48,678 nucleotides of DNA from CAMCHP01 sp036835325. Lineage in GTDB: Bacteria; Bacteroidota; Bacteroidia; Flavobacteriales_D; Sanyastnellaceae. The position numbers and the translations under genes are program-made. The DNA is taken from the NCBI GenBank assembly GCA_036835325.1, contig DAITMF010000026.1, forward strand, positions 1 to 48,678, in the 5' to 3' direction. Every line of letters begins with the position of its first letter. Position 1 is the first letter of the stretch. Shown one piece after another: positions 26,859-35,900 of this stretch. Under the pieces are notes generated by a model. It saw only the letters and a list, made by a program, of their open reading frames with translations. It had not been told where the DNA came from and made no database searches.

Positions 26859-26891
26859 GAACGGCCTCCATTGCGGAGGCTGTTCTTTTTT
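26859..26891 (+). terminator. Intrinsic terminator or attenuator in the sigma-factor leader
   Basis: GAACGGCCTCC (26859-26869) pairs with GGAGGCTGTTC (26875-26885) over 11 bp with one G-U, around the loop ATTGC, and TTTTTT follows. It is 65 nt before the preferred sigma start at 26957. It may end a short upstream RNA of about 35-105 nt or attenuate the sigma message. A weaker hairpin, GTTC at 26882-26885 with GAAC at 26894-26897, could compete with it. Confidence 0.75.
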
Positions 26892-26956
26892 GTGAACTTT
26901 TTCTTCCGATGCAACCCTTTTCGCCTTCAGAAGGTATTACACCAAGTAGCACGAAT

Positions 26957-27502
26957 ATGGCTGAGATTGCTGAGATCATTGCCGGATGCATGCGCAACAA
27001 ACGCACGTATCAGGATATGCTGTACAAAAAGTACGCACCTATGCTCTTTGCCGTGTGCCTTAGGTACACCAACAGTCGATTCGATGCAGAAGACGTTCTG
27101 CAAGAGGGGTTTGTAAAAATATTCAACAACCTCGATAGCTACTCACAAGACAAATCGTTCGAAGGATGGACGCGCCGTATCATGATCAATACCGCGATCA
27201 CCTTCTACCGACGAAACCTGAAACACGCGTTTCACGACGATGTCGATGAAAGCCACGATATCAGCTCAGACCTTGGGCCTGATTCAAGCTCCGACTTCAC
27301 ACGTGAAGAACTGTTGAAGGCCATCGAAAAATTGCCGGCAGGCTACAAGGTGGTATTCAATATGTACGTTGTCGAAGGCTTCAAACACAAAGAGATTGCC
27401 GATGCCCTTGGCATCGACATAAATACGTCGAAGTCTCAGCTGTCAAGAGCCAAAAAACACTTACAGCGAGAGTTGTTGGAAATGAGCAAGATAAATTTGT
27501 AG
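26957..27502 (+). CDS. ECF-type RNA polymerase sigma-70 factor
   Basis: The 181-residue protein has sigma region 2 (about 25-85; LRYTNSRFDAEDVLQEGFVKIF and FEGWTRRIMINTAITFYRR) and region 4 (about 120-175; YKVVFNMYVVEGFKHKEIADALGIDINTSKSQLSRAKKHLQ) with no regions 1 or 3, as in extracytoplasmic-function sigma factors. The start MAEIAEIIAGCMRNKRTYQ is chosen because the frame's earlier start at 26846 would put an intrinsic terminator inside the coding sequence. An ATG at 26909 is also possible. It heads a set with a single-helix anti-sigma-like gene and a beta-barrel gene, and so probably controls an envelope response. Confidence 0.92.
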   Translation: MAEIAEIIAGCMRNKRTYQDMLYKKYAPMLFAVCLRYTNSRFDAEDVLQEGFVKIFNNLDSYSQDKSFEGWTRRIMINTAITFYRRNLKHAFHDDVDESHDISSDLGPDSSSDFTREELLKAIEKLPAGYKVVFNMYVVEGFKHKEIADALGIDINTSKSQLSRAKKHLQRELLEMSKINL

Positions 27503-27505
27503 GTG

Positions 27506-28126
27506 ATGATGAAACACCACGTAGATCCGTTTTTTGAGTCCGTACGCACCGAGCTGTACGCGATGGAAGTCGTCCCTCCGGCCGGCATTCAAGGTAAGGT
27601 GATGTCACGCCTGCAACCTGCACGCTCGCCCTGGTTGTTAAACAGCGTTGCTGCACTGCTCATTTGCGCCACAGGCGTGGGCATTGCAAGCTGGCAGCAT
27701 ACCACCGGTAATTCTACAGCGATGCGCTCGTACGAAGCAAAACCTATTCTTGACGCGGCGCTCAACACCGCACAAACGCGCATAGTTGAACGTGAATACA
27801 CCGTTGAAGAATCATCTCCGTTAGCATCGGTTACGGCTTCTTCACGACGCGTGGCGATTTCACCTGCTCGTGTGCGTCAAGCAGCAGTTGTAGCTCCTGC
27901 AGTTGAGCTTCCTCAGCCGAACCCAACGGTCGAGCAACCGTTGAGCGAATTACCGAAGGCTGTTGCGGCAACTGCTGTCAATCCGGTGCAACAAACCACG
28001 CTCGACAATCAAACGGCGCCGCACGAGTTGACCGCCGCTGACATTCTTAAGCAAGCTGAAAATGCCGACAACGATGTCATCCGCATGTCGGTGAAAGTTA
28101 CCGTGCCGGTAGACGACAAAGAATGA
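27506..28126 (+). CDS. Single-helix membrane protein, likely anti-sigma-like partner
   Basis: The 206-residue protein has about 40 cytoplasmic residues (MMKHHVDPFFESVRTELYAMEVVPP), one membrane helix (about 43-65, WLLNSVAALLICATGVGIASW) and a long periplasmic region rich in Ala, Pro, Val and Thr. This layout and its position directly behind an ECF sigma gene suggest an anti-sigma factor. No zinc-finger HxxxCxxC is present and I cannot assign a family, so the role is inferred. The ATG at 27506 follows the sigma stop by 3 nt; GTG at 27503 and ATG at 27509 are alternatives. Confidence 0.65.
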   Translation: MMKHHVDPFFESVRTELYAMEVVPPAGIQGKVMSRLQPARSPWLLNSVAALLICATGVGIASWQHTTGNSTAMRSYEAKPILDAALNTAQTRIVEREYTVEESSPLASVTASSRRVAISPARVRQAAVVAPAVELPQPNPTVEQPLSELPKAVAATAVNPVQQTTLDNQTAPHELTAADILKQAENADNDVIRMSVKVTVPVDDKE

Positions 28127-28151
28127 TAACTTGCACGCCGGTGCAAATGCT

Positions 28152-29123
28152 ATGAACCTCCGCTTTTCCAAGCGTACCTCCCGAAGCAGCTGCCTCCCGC
28201 CGCTGCTTCTTTTTTTGCTTATCCTGACCGCATGGGTATCGGGGTACGGCAGTGCACATCCTGCGCTAGCAGATACCATAATTATAGGTGGCAAATACCT
28301 GGTGGTTGAACACAGTTTGGAGTACGATACCCTGCGCAACAACCAAAGCTCTGAGCCCACCAAACCCGTCAAAGCCAAGCCCAAGCGCATGTGGCGGGCC
28401 GGATTCGAAGCTGCGCCCGGTGCGCAATTCAACCGACTTAGAAGTACCGAAGAGGGCTTTGCGCTTATCGATGAATTCGTTGGCATAAACGTGCGTACCG
28501 AAGCGGCCATGTCGGCATCGGCCTTTGTTGAATACCGATTGGCCAAATCGAACTTCTGGATTCACTCGGGCGTTGGAATTGATTTCTTCACCGTTTCAGG
28601 GTCAGGCGCTGAACTCAACACTTTGAGCGACAGTGTGTTCGTGTACCTGTCTCCGCAAACGAACAAACTGCAAGCCATTGAACGTTTTAGGTACCCAATT
28701 GGCACTGAATTTGATACCATTGATGTGGTGATCAGCGGCCGGTCGGTTGCCTTTTCGGCAATCCACTTTCCGTTGCACTTCGCCTACAGCACTTCGTTGA
28801 GCCGAAAACTCGAACTGGATGTGTTCGCAGGTGCCGATGTGCGTTTGCTGAATGTGTCTGAAAACGATGAGCTGGTGATGCTGTCAGAACGTAACAGCGA
28901 CTACCAATTGGTTGATCTTTCTCGTCCCGAAGCCGTGAGATCACTCATCGTTTCGCCCGTAATTGGCAGCCGAATCCGCTTCAAGCTTGATAAGAAGTGG
29001 ATGCTATTGGCAGGCGTGCGGGTTGCGCACATGCCATCTGCATTTGTTGGCGATGCTGTACCTTTCACACACAATGCCGTGCGCGCTTCACTCAGCCTGG
29101 GTTGGAGCTACACCTTCGATTAA
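28152..29123 (+). CDS. Outer-membrane beta-barrel protein, unknown function
   Basis: The 323-residue protein carries a basic N-terminus and hydrophobic signal (about 1-40). A linker rich in Lys and Pro follows, then amphipathic strands (FEAAPGAQF, FVEYRLAKSNFWIHSGVGIDFF, FPLHFAYSTSLSRKLELDVFAGADVRL), ending in LGWSYTFD. It looks like a porin-fold barrel of the kind often placed behind ECF sigma operons in Bacteroidetes. The ATG at 28152 is chosen over a TTG at 28131. It lies about 25 bp behind the anti-sigma-like gene. Confidence 0.7.
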   Translation: MNLRFSKRTSRSSCLPPLLLFLLILTAWVSGYGSAHPALADTIIIGGKYLVVEHSLEYDTLRNNQSSEPTKPVKAKPKRMWRAGFEAAPGAQFNRLRSTEEGFALIDEFVGINVRTEAAMSASAFVEYRLAKSNFWIHSGVGIDFFTVSGSGAELNTLSDSVFVYLSPQTNKLQAIERFRYPIGTEFDTIDVVISGRSVAFSAIHFPLHFAYSTSLSRKLELDVFAGADVRLLNVSENDELVMLSERNSDYQLVDLSRPEAVRSLIVSPVIGSRIRFKLDKKWMLLAGVRVAHMPSAFVGDAVPFTHNAVRASLSLGWSYTFD

Positions 29124-29133
29124 AGAAACAGAA

Positions 29134-29586
29134 ATGGAGTTTTTTTGGTTTTTGGATGGATGGGAGGCCCTGTCACTCAATCGGTGGTACGCCGTTGCTA
29201 AACTTCGCTGCGCCGTTTTTGTGGTGGAGCAGAATTGCCCTTACCAAGATTTTGATGGGAAAGACCAGCGCTCGCATCACCTCTGGGCAGAAGACCAAAA
29301 GGGTGAAGTGCACGCTTGCCTGCGCATCGTTGCGCCCGGAGTGAGTTACGAAGAAGTGTCAATCGGACGTGTAGCAACCTCAGCAGATACCCGTGGCACC
29401 GGAATGGGCAAAGTGCTCATGCAACGCGGTATGCAGGCCGTTATTCAACTCTATGGAGACGTGCCCGTACGCATCAGTGCTCAACACTACCTCGTGCGAT
29501 TTTACGAGGCATTTGGCTTCAAAACGGTGGGAGAACCGTACCTTGAAGACGATATTCCTCACATCGAAATGCTTTACACACCATGA
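29134..29586 (+). CDS. GNAT N-acetyltransferase, ElaA-like
   Basis: The 150-residue protein matches the ElaA subfamily of GNAT acetyltransferases: LRCAVFVVEQNCPYQDFDGKD near residues 24-44, then the acetyl-CoA loop IGRVATSADTRGTGMGKVLM near 72-91. The substrate is unknown. The frame is open further upstream, but MEFFWFLDGWEALSLN at 29134 gives the usual ElaA start and follows the barrel stop by 10 nt. The stop overlaps the next ATG as ATGA. Confidence 0.88.
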   Translation: MEFFWFLDGWEALSLNRWYAVAKLRCAVFVVEQNCPYQDFDGKDQRSHHLWAEDQKGEVHACLRIVAPGVSYEEVSIGRVATSADTRGTGMGKVLMQRGMQAVIQLYGDVPVRISAQHYLVRFYEAFGFKTVGEPYLEDDIPHIEMLYTP

Positions 29587-30110
29587 ACAGTGAACTGCGC
29601 GCTGCTTGGCAACTCATCGAGGATGCCCGCACAAACTACTTGTCGCTTATCGAGTCGTGGTCTGACGACCGCTTGACCCAACAGCCAAATGGTGGTTGGA
29701 ATGCACTTCAAGTAACCGAACACCTCATTATAAGCGAGTACGGAACGCTGCAGTACCTTCTCAAGAAAACTCAGACCTCTGCCGAATCACTTGAACCCAG
29801 CGATGAAACTTCAGCTGAAGCTTCACGGAAACTCAACCTTGCTCTCAAGAGCGACCTCAAATGGGAAGCACCCAATGTGGTGACTGCCCCCTCCGGTACA
29901 CACAGTCTTCAGACCCTCGATGCGCAATGGAGTGAGTTGCGAAAAGGGTGGGTGCAACTCCTCAGTTCAATCGATGAGAGCTACATGAAACGCCAAGTGT
30001 TCAGGCATCCCATTGCCGGTCGCTTAGACTTGCTTCAAACCCTTTCGTTTCTTGAGAACCACATCCACCATCACGTGCATCAAATTCGGCGCATCGCAAA
30101 CCCCGAATAG
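29583..30110 (+). CDS. DinB-like four-helix metal-binding protein
   Basis: The 175-residue helical protein matches the DinB_2 / YfiT-like superfamily. It has GGWNALQVTEHLIISEYG (His47) and a C-terminal HIHHHVHQIRRI, together giving the typical three-histidine metal site. Known relatives are thiol-dependent S-transferases or have no assigned role. It is translationally coupled to the upstream acetyltransferase by a 4-bp overlap. Confidence 0.8.
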   Translation: MNSELRAAWQLIEDARTNYLSLIESWSDDRLTQQPNGGWNALQVTEHLIISEYGTLQYLLKKTQTSAESLEPSDETSAEASRKLNLALKSDLKWEAPNVVTAPSGTHSLQTLDAQWSELRKGWVQLLSSIDESYMKRQVFRHPIAGRLDLLQTLSFLENHIHHHVHQIRRIANPE

Positions 30111-30134
30111 TCGCTCAAAGTCTTCGTGATAGCC

Positions 30135-30142
30135 TACCTTTG
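30135..30142 (+). promoter_or_regulatory. Promoter -7-like element TACCTTTG
   Basis: TACCTTTG followed by C is an exact TAnnTTTG match 39 nt before the dehydrogenase ATG at 30182. No clear -33 element was seen. Confidence 0.45.
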
Positions 30143-30181
30143 CAACCGTAAACCAATTAATGGCTCACGGCTGTTTCTGCA

Positions 30182-31426
30182 ATGACTCTTAAGATAGCCC
30201 TCATCCGAGAAGGAAAAACTCCTCCCGATAAACGCGTTGCCCTCACTCCTGAACAAGCCAAATTGGTCAACGACCGGTGGCCCAATGTTGAGGTGGTGGC
30301 CGAAACCAGTCATGTGCGAAAGTTCAATGACGATGAATACCGCGCTGCAGGCGTGCGCGTGGTAGACAATGTTGCCGATTGCGACATCCTCATCGGTGTG
30401 AAGGAAGTGCCTGTAAACGAGTTGATTGCTGATAAAACCTACCTCTTTTTCTCGCATACCTTCAAGTTGCAACCTCACAACGCCAAGTTGCTTGCGGCCA
30501 TCGTTGAGAAACGCATACAGCTCATTGATTACGAGGTGATCAAAGCGCCAAACGGCAAACGGCTCATCGGTTTTGGCCGCTACGCAGGGGTGGTTGGGTG
30601 CTACAACGGTTGGCGCTTGTTCGGGATTAAACACGGTCTGTACACGCTGAAACCGGCGCACGAGTGCCACGACCGCACCGAAATGGAGGCCGAATTGAAA
30701 AAGCTGAAATTGCCTGAAACAACACGGGTGATTCTCACAGGTTTCGGACGTGTAGGCAATGGCGCTCGCGAAATCATGGCGCTCATACCGTTGCGTGAAG
30801 TGAGTCCGCAAGATTTCCTCGCCAATCCAACCGAAGGAGGGGTGTTCACCCACCTCGAGGTGAATAATTACAACAAACGGCGTTCTGATGGAGGCTTTGA
30901 CAAAGCCGAGTTCTACAACGACCCGTCAGGCTACGAAAGTTCGTTTCCGCGCTACGCCCACGCAGCCGACATGTACATCGCCTGCCATTATTTCGGTGAG
31001 GGTTCGCCCTTTTTGTACACCCGCGAAGACATCAGGCACCCCAATTGGAAGGTCAAGGTGGTGGCCGATGTGAGTTGCGACGTTGACGGTCCGGTTGCGT
31101 CAACCTTTCGCGCATCTACAATCGCAGACCCCTTCTACGGGTACGACCCTATCACCGAAACCGTCGTTGATCATCTTGATGAAAACGCTATCGCAGTCAT
31201 GGCGATTGACAATTTGCCATGTGAACTCCCCTACAATGCAAGCGAAGACTTTGGCGATGAGCTCATCAAGCACGTGTTGCCTCTCTTGATCGAAGGCGAC
31301 CGCGACAACACAATTGCCGGTGCTACGCAAACGCTTTCGAGCGGTACATTGGCGCCGAAGTTCGCCTACCTCGCTGATTACGTGGCGAAAGGCCGACGCG
31401 AACTTGTTGAAAAAGGCTTACTCTGA
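30182..31426 (+). CDS. NAD(P)-dependent dehydrogenase of the saccharopine/alanine dehydrogenase type
   Basis: The 414-residue protein has the AlaDH/PNT N-terminal domain (REGKTPPDKRVALTPEQA, residues 8-25) and a nucleotide-binding domain with VILTGFGRVGNGAREIM (about 184-200). It most resembles the saccharopine dehydrogenase (NAD+, L-lysine-forming) group: a GRYAGVVGCYNGW segment near 138-150 and a DVSCDVDGPVAST segment near 300 are typical. The likely reaction links saccharopine, lysine and 2-oxoglutarate, or a close relative. The 3' end lies 3 bp from the convergent TonB-like gene. Confidence 0.75.
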   Translation: MTLKIALIREGKTPPDKRVALTPEQAKLVNDRWPNVEVVAETSHVRKFNDDEYRAAGVRVVDNVADCDILIGVKEVPVNELIADKTYLFFSHTFKLQPHNAKLLAAIVEKRIQLIDYEVIKAPNGKRLIGFGRYAGVVGCYNGWRLFGIKHGLYTLKPAHECHDRTEMEAELKKLKLPETTRVILTGFGRVGNGAREIMALIPLREVSPQDFLANPTEGGVFTHLEVNNYNKRRSDGGFDKAEFYNDPSGYESSFPRYAHAADMYIACHYFGEGSPFLYTREDIRHPNWKVKVVADVSCDVDGPVASTFRASTIADPFYGYDPITETVVDHLDENAIAVMAIDNLPCELPYNASEDFGDELIKHVLPLLIEGDRDNTIAGATQTLSSGTLAPKFAYLADYVAKGRRELVEKGLL

Positions 31427-31429
31427 CCT

Positions 31430-32182
31430 TTACTGCGGAATAAAGCGAAAGGTTATGCTGCCCGCCATCCGTTTGGGGGCACCGCTCTTGACAAAGAAAA
31501 CTGACTTTCGCGCACTGTTCAGTGCTTCAGCGGGCAAGCACTCGCCACTGTAGGCCGATGCCGCTGTGTTTATTTGTGCCTCAATCACCTCGCCTGAGGG
31601 GTTCACCACGATGTCGATTTTCACCACGCCTCCACCTTTGCATTTATACCCCGGGATGTGCAGTTGCCTAGCTTCGCGACCGGGGACATCGTATTCTGCG
31701 GTAACGTTGCCATTGTACGATTTGCCGAGGTAGTCGTACTTATCGAGCGGAGCGTCGTTTCCTGAACTTCCTTCCCCGGCATCGCCATCAACAGGCGTAG
31801 TGTCAGATTCGCGCTCAGAACGTCGTTCAGCCGCATTTTCAAATGCTTGGCGCTCAAATTCTTTCAGTTCACCCTCGACCGATTTGGCCATTCGATCGCG
31901 TGCAGCTTGGCTCATGTAGTTACTGCGCTGATCGGTGCGTTCAGAGTTGGCGTCAGATACGAGGTTGGCAACATCTTGCTGAATGCGCTCTGCAATGAGC
32001 TCTTCTAGAGTGTGGGTTTGGGTTTCTTCTTCGATTTCGGGGAATTCGGCAAGATCAACTTCGGCAAAAAACGTCTGCTCGATTTTGTGCAGTTTCGGGA
32101 ACTCGTGCAAAAGCAACAGTACAATCGCGTGAATCGCCAAAGCAAGGATAATCGCTATATAGGTGCGTTCACGGGCTTTCAC
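31430..32182 (-). CDS. TonB-like energy-transducer family protein
   Basis: The 250-residue protein has one N-terminal membrane helix (about 7-25), a long charged, coiled-coil-like periplasmic region (about 35-150) and a C-terminal TonB-like domain (about 165-250). That domain contains GGGVVKIDIVVNPSGEVIEAQINTA and ends in GSITFRFIPQ. The linker is acidic and helical instead of proline-rich. Two cysteines (near residues 178 and 214) may form a disulfide. TonB proteins pass proton-motive energy to outer-membrane transporters. No TonB-dependent receptor or ExbBD lies in the window. The gene starts 11 nt after the DUF2807 stop. Confidence 0.75.
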   Translation of the reverse strand: MKARERTYIAIILALAIHAIVLLLLHEFPKLHKIEQTFFAEVDLAEFPEIEEETQTHTLEELIAERIQQDVANLVSDANSERTDQRSNYMSQAARDRMAKSVEGELKEFERQAFENAAERRSERESDTTPVDGDAGEGSSGNDAPLDKYDYLGKSYNGNVTAEYDVPGREARQLHIPGYKCKGGGVVKIDIVVNPSGEVIEAQINTAASAYSGECLPAEALNSARKSVFFVKSGAPKRMAGSITFRFIPQ

Positions 32183-32193
32183 TCAAATGAAGA

Positions 32194-32904
32194 TCAACTC
32201 GCTCTGCGGATGTTTCCTGAGCCGGTGTTTTTCTGCTGGAGATTTTGTGGTTCACCACGGTAGAGAACGTTCCCTGAGCCTGAAAGTTGTATATCAAGAC
32301 TGCTGGCCGCGTGCAACCAAACATCGCCTGAGCCGCGTGAATCGACTACCGCATTCTCAGTTTTGACCATATCGGTTTTCACCTCACCTGAGCCGCGGTT
32401 GTCAATCGACAAATCGCGTGTTACACCTTGAATGATAATGTTCCCCGACCCTGAATTGACGACGCCCAGCTCTTCACTGTACACTTTAAAAACCAGGTCA
32501 CCAGATCCGGTGTTTGAAAATTTCATCTTCGTTGCCAGGTAGGGCATGTATGACAACAACTTACCGCTGCCACTTTTTTCAATTTCTTGCAGGCCTGCGT
32601 TTACAACTACGATTTTTATCGGTTGCGATGATTGAATGCATCCATCTACAGAGAAGGTCATTTCATCTCCTTTAAGTTCGGTCACAATGTGCGGAATAAC
32701 ATTCTCTTGGGCCTGAACCACTACATACGGAGTGGTATTGGGAGAGGTGGTTTCTACAGTAACATCGAAGTCACCTGAAATCACGAGTTTACTGAATGCA
32801 GTTTGGAGTCGACGTTCATCGGTAACGTCACCCATGCCTTCAACACAAGGAGCACACGATGCCAGCATCGAAAAAATGCTCAGGAAAAGAATCACGTTTT
32901 TCAT
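32194..32904 (-). CDS. Head-GIN / DUF2807 lipoprotein
   Basis: The 236-residue protein begins with a lipoprotein signal whose lipobox is LASC (Cys17). The mature part is a right-handed beta-helix-like repeat marked by seven GSG turns (SGSGKLL, TGSGDLV, SGSGNII, RGSGEVK, RGSGDVW, SGSGNVL, TGSGNIR), as in the DUF2807 'head GIN' family, whose function is unknown. A minus-strand TATCTTCG ends 4 nt before the ATG at 32904. A start at 32943 would lie upstream of that promoter element and is rejected. It is co-oriented with the TonB-like gene. Confidence 0.9.
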   Translation of the reverse strand: MKNVILFLSIFSMLASCAPCVEGMGDVTDERRLQTAFSKLVISGDFDVTVETTSPNTTPYVVVQAQENVIPHIVTELKGDEMTFSVDGCIQSSQPIKIVVVNAGLQEIEKSGSGKLLSYMPYLATKMKFSNTGSGDLVFKVYSEELGVVNSGSGNIIIQGVTRDLSIDNRGSGEVKTDMVKTENAVVDSRGSGDVWLHAASSLDIQLSGSGNVLYRGEPQNLQQKNTGSGNIRRAS

Positions 32905-32949
32905 ACTACGAAGATAGGAGATTGCTGTGCAAAGATGTACCATGCGCCT

Positions 32950-35900
32950 CTAACGAACAACAATGCACTGCCGTGTTCGGTACATTTCAGTTGACACTTC
33001 AATGAAATACATGCCGGCAGGAATGCGAAATGTCAATTCGGCGAGCTTTTGTTGCCGAGGAAAGTGTTGTTGATGAATCAAGCGACCGTCGGTAGCATAC
33101 AACCGAATGTGGTCAAAAGGTTCTGACGACTGTATACGCAGCTGCTGCCCCGATTCCAACGGGTTAGGATACAACATTAAAGGGCTCCCTCCGCGCAATA
33201 CGCCGACTTGGTTGCTCTCCGAAGAGGTGAAGACTTCATCAATCAGAAGCTCCGGCATGCTGTTGCCCACCGCATCTTTAACCTGTGTCACCACAGCACC
33301 GATGCTAGTAAAATCAAGGGGCGCACCGCTTTCGTTGAACACGGCTTCGAAATTTTGCGCGTCAAGCCATGCACTTTCAGCAGCATTGAAGGCGAAGAAA
33401 GCGTTGAGTGCTGTAAGTTCAATGGTCGGCTGAATGGTCTCATCCATCCCTTCATCAAACAACAAGGTGAGCACAACGGTATTGTCAGTGGTGGTCACCG
33501 GATTGTAATCTTGTGGGTTTGCTGTGATTGATACCAGAAGCGGATTCCGCGTATCAACGATGCAACCGGGGTTCGAAGCCAGTATTTCAATTGGGTTGCC
33601 CGCTTTGTCGGCAGCCGTCACGAACACTTCAAGGACGGCATTTTCAATTTCCACATCGGAAACTGAAGCCTCTGCTCGGAACACAAAATCTGTAAGCCAC
33701 TGACCGTCATTGCCGGTTGCAATGAGGTTGTTTAACGTCGGCCCGGGCGCGACTAGCGCAGGTTGACTCAACAGCATAGCTTCATTGAACGTGAAGTCGA
33801 TTGCATAGCTAGAGCCAATATAACTGCGGTTGAGCGGACCATCAACACACTCGATGGTCAGCAATTCAGGCGCTTCGAAGTCAACCGAAAAAACACCTGT
33901 GAACCCCCCTTCATTCTGCAGGTTCCCACTTGATGATAAGCCTTGCGAAATTGCCACGTCAATGCCCAAAAGGGTTTCGCCGGTGTTGGTAACACTGTAG
34001 GTTGCAACACAGGTGGTGGCATCTGTCCAAGCTTCTGAAACCAGCGTCAGCGCGCCAGATGCCGCAGGGTTCAAGTTTGGGAAACTCACCACAGGAATTG
34101 CGCTCACATCCATCGGGCTGTTGTAGGTGATCGTCAGGGTGAATTCGCCTTCGGCGGATGCGATGTTGACTGCACTTTGAGAGGGTTCAACCGCAACTAC
34201 GCTGGGAAGCCCCGCAAAAATGAACGTATTGGCTAGGTTTACCGCGCGTTCGGCAGCTTGAATGCCCATCAACCGCCCGGGAATGTCATCAGCAGGTGGA
34301 TGGATGCCTCCCCAAATGCGGCTCAAGCTGCATTGGTCGGATGCATCGCGGTAAGTTGCCCATTGGAGTAGGATGTCAACCGATGGACCGTCTTCAAAAA
34401 CCAGAAATTCGTTTTGGGACGCGGGAAAAACCCCCAAGCCTCCTGGGAAGTACGCGTCACCGGTAATCGCTGTCATGCATTCAGCCGCTGCCCGCGAGAA
34501 GGTCGAATGCCCCGATACATAACCCGCAAAAGGCGGTGTTACGAAGGTTGGTCGTTGGTACGGCCACCAGTTTTCGGCTAAAATCCATCCCACTCCGGCG
34601 ACGTCAATTTCAGGGTCGACGATGTAGTCAGGTCCGCGCCAAGAGTACAACTTGATTTTGCCAATGTTCTCTCCGTTTTCGCCGGCCAGAGGGTCGCCTG
34701 CTTCAACGAGTTCAACATAGCCCTCCATCAGTGGAATGCCGGCGGTGCTGTACGAAGGGAGTTCAGGGTCAGTGTACTGTCCGCGGTCAGCCATAAACCG
34801 AATCGCAGAGACCGGCCGAACATAGTCAAACCAGCCTTTGACACTCCAGGCGGCAATGGCCGCATCGTGCACTGTACCTCCCAGCGTGAGGTAGGCTTTT
34901 ACATCCCATTCCAAGGGTGCGAGCTCAGGTCCTTCACCCATCCAGCGGCGTTGAAAACTGGGTTGGTCGGTTACATAATTGTGAATGCTGAACCAGTGAC
35001 CCGGTGGTGTTTCCGAGTCGGGGCCATCAGCCCAAAACTCGGCCAGAATGCGGGTGTAATCGCCACGGGGAACCACTTGGGGTTCGTAGGGCAAACCAGT
35101 GTGGGGGTTGATTGGGTGACCGGTTCCGGTGTCGCCGCCTTCAAAGTAATCGTACACCGACAGCAAGTCGGCCATATCAGTTGGCAGTTCGCCAAGATTT
35201 CCCTTTGAGGCGGGTGATATGTCCCACAAAACGCCATCTGTAGGGTCGTTGTGGCTTTGCCACACGCTCACCATGGTGAAGCCGAGGCGGTAAAGGTCGT
35301 CGTTTTCACGTGGACCGAGGGTGTCAATCAAAGGTGGTGGACCCGGGTCAAGGTACACCGGGTACAGGTCGCCATCGCGTGTGTACACATTCAGGTCATC
35401 ATCGGTCAGCGCAAAAGGGGTTACGTAACCCCATTCAGGGCTTTGAAAAGGTGGGGCCTCGGTAAATGGGTTTCCGGCTTGGTCAATAAACAAGGGCAGT
35501 TCCAGCGGTTGCCATCGGTTGGGGTCGGTCATATTGGGGTTGCCAGGTTGCGTCATGTCGATCGGGTCGTTGATGGGCAGGTAAAAGGTGTTGGAATATT
35601 CACCTGCTTCGTTCGATCCATCTTGCAAGCCAAAGGCAATAAGCTGTTGGGCAATGTAGTTGCCTAGAGCCGCAGGGCTACCTGAACTGTAATCGGCATC
35701 AGTGAACGAAATATCATAGCCAAGTTGCGCCATGAGCCCATTGAAGTAGGGTAGAGTAATAGCTGCTCCCGGTGAGAATTCAAACCGGTGCGAGAGTATG
35801 CGGTAGGCGGCATAGCTAATGGCTTCTTCACGCGCAGCTTCAAGGTCTGTGGGGGTGGGCACACCTTCAAACGGAACCGAGTATCCTCCGAAGCTGTTTC

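Noticed and set aside
26846..26956. Sigma-factor start at 26846
   Set aside because: It would place an 11-bp intrinsic terminator with a T6 tail inside the coding region and add residues not found in ECF sigma factors.
28963..29133. 57-residue extension of the GNAT acetyltransferase
   Set aside because: It lies inside the end of the beta-barrel gene, and the ElaA family begins at the ATG at 29134.
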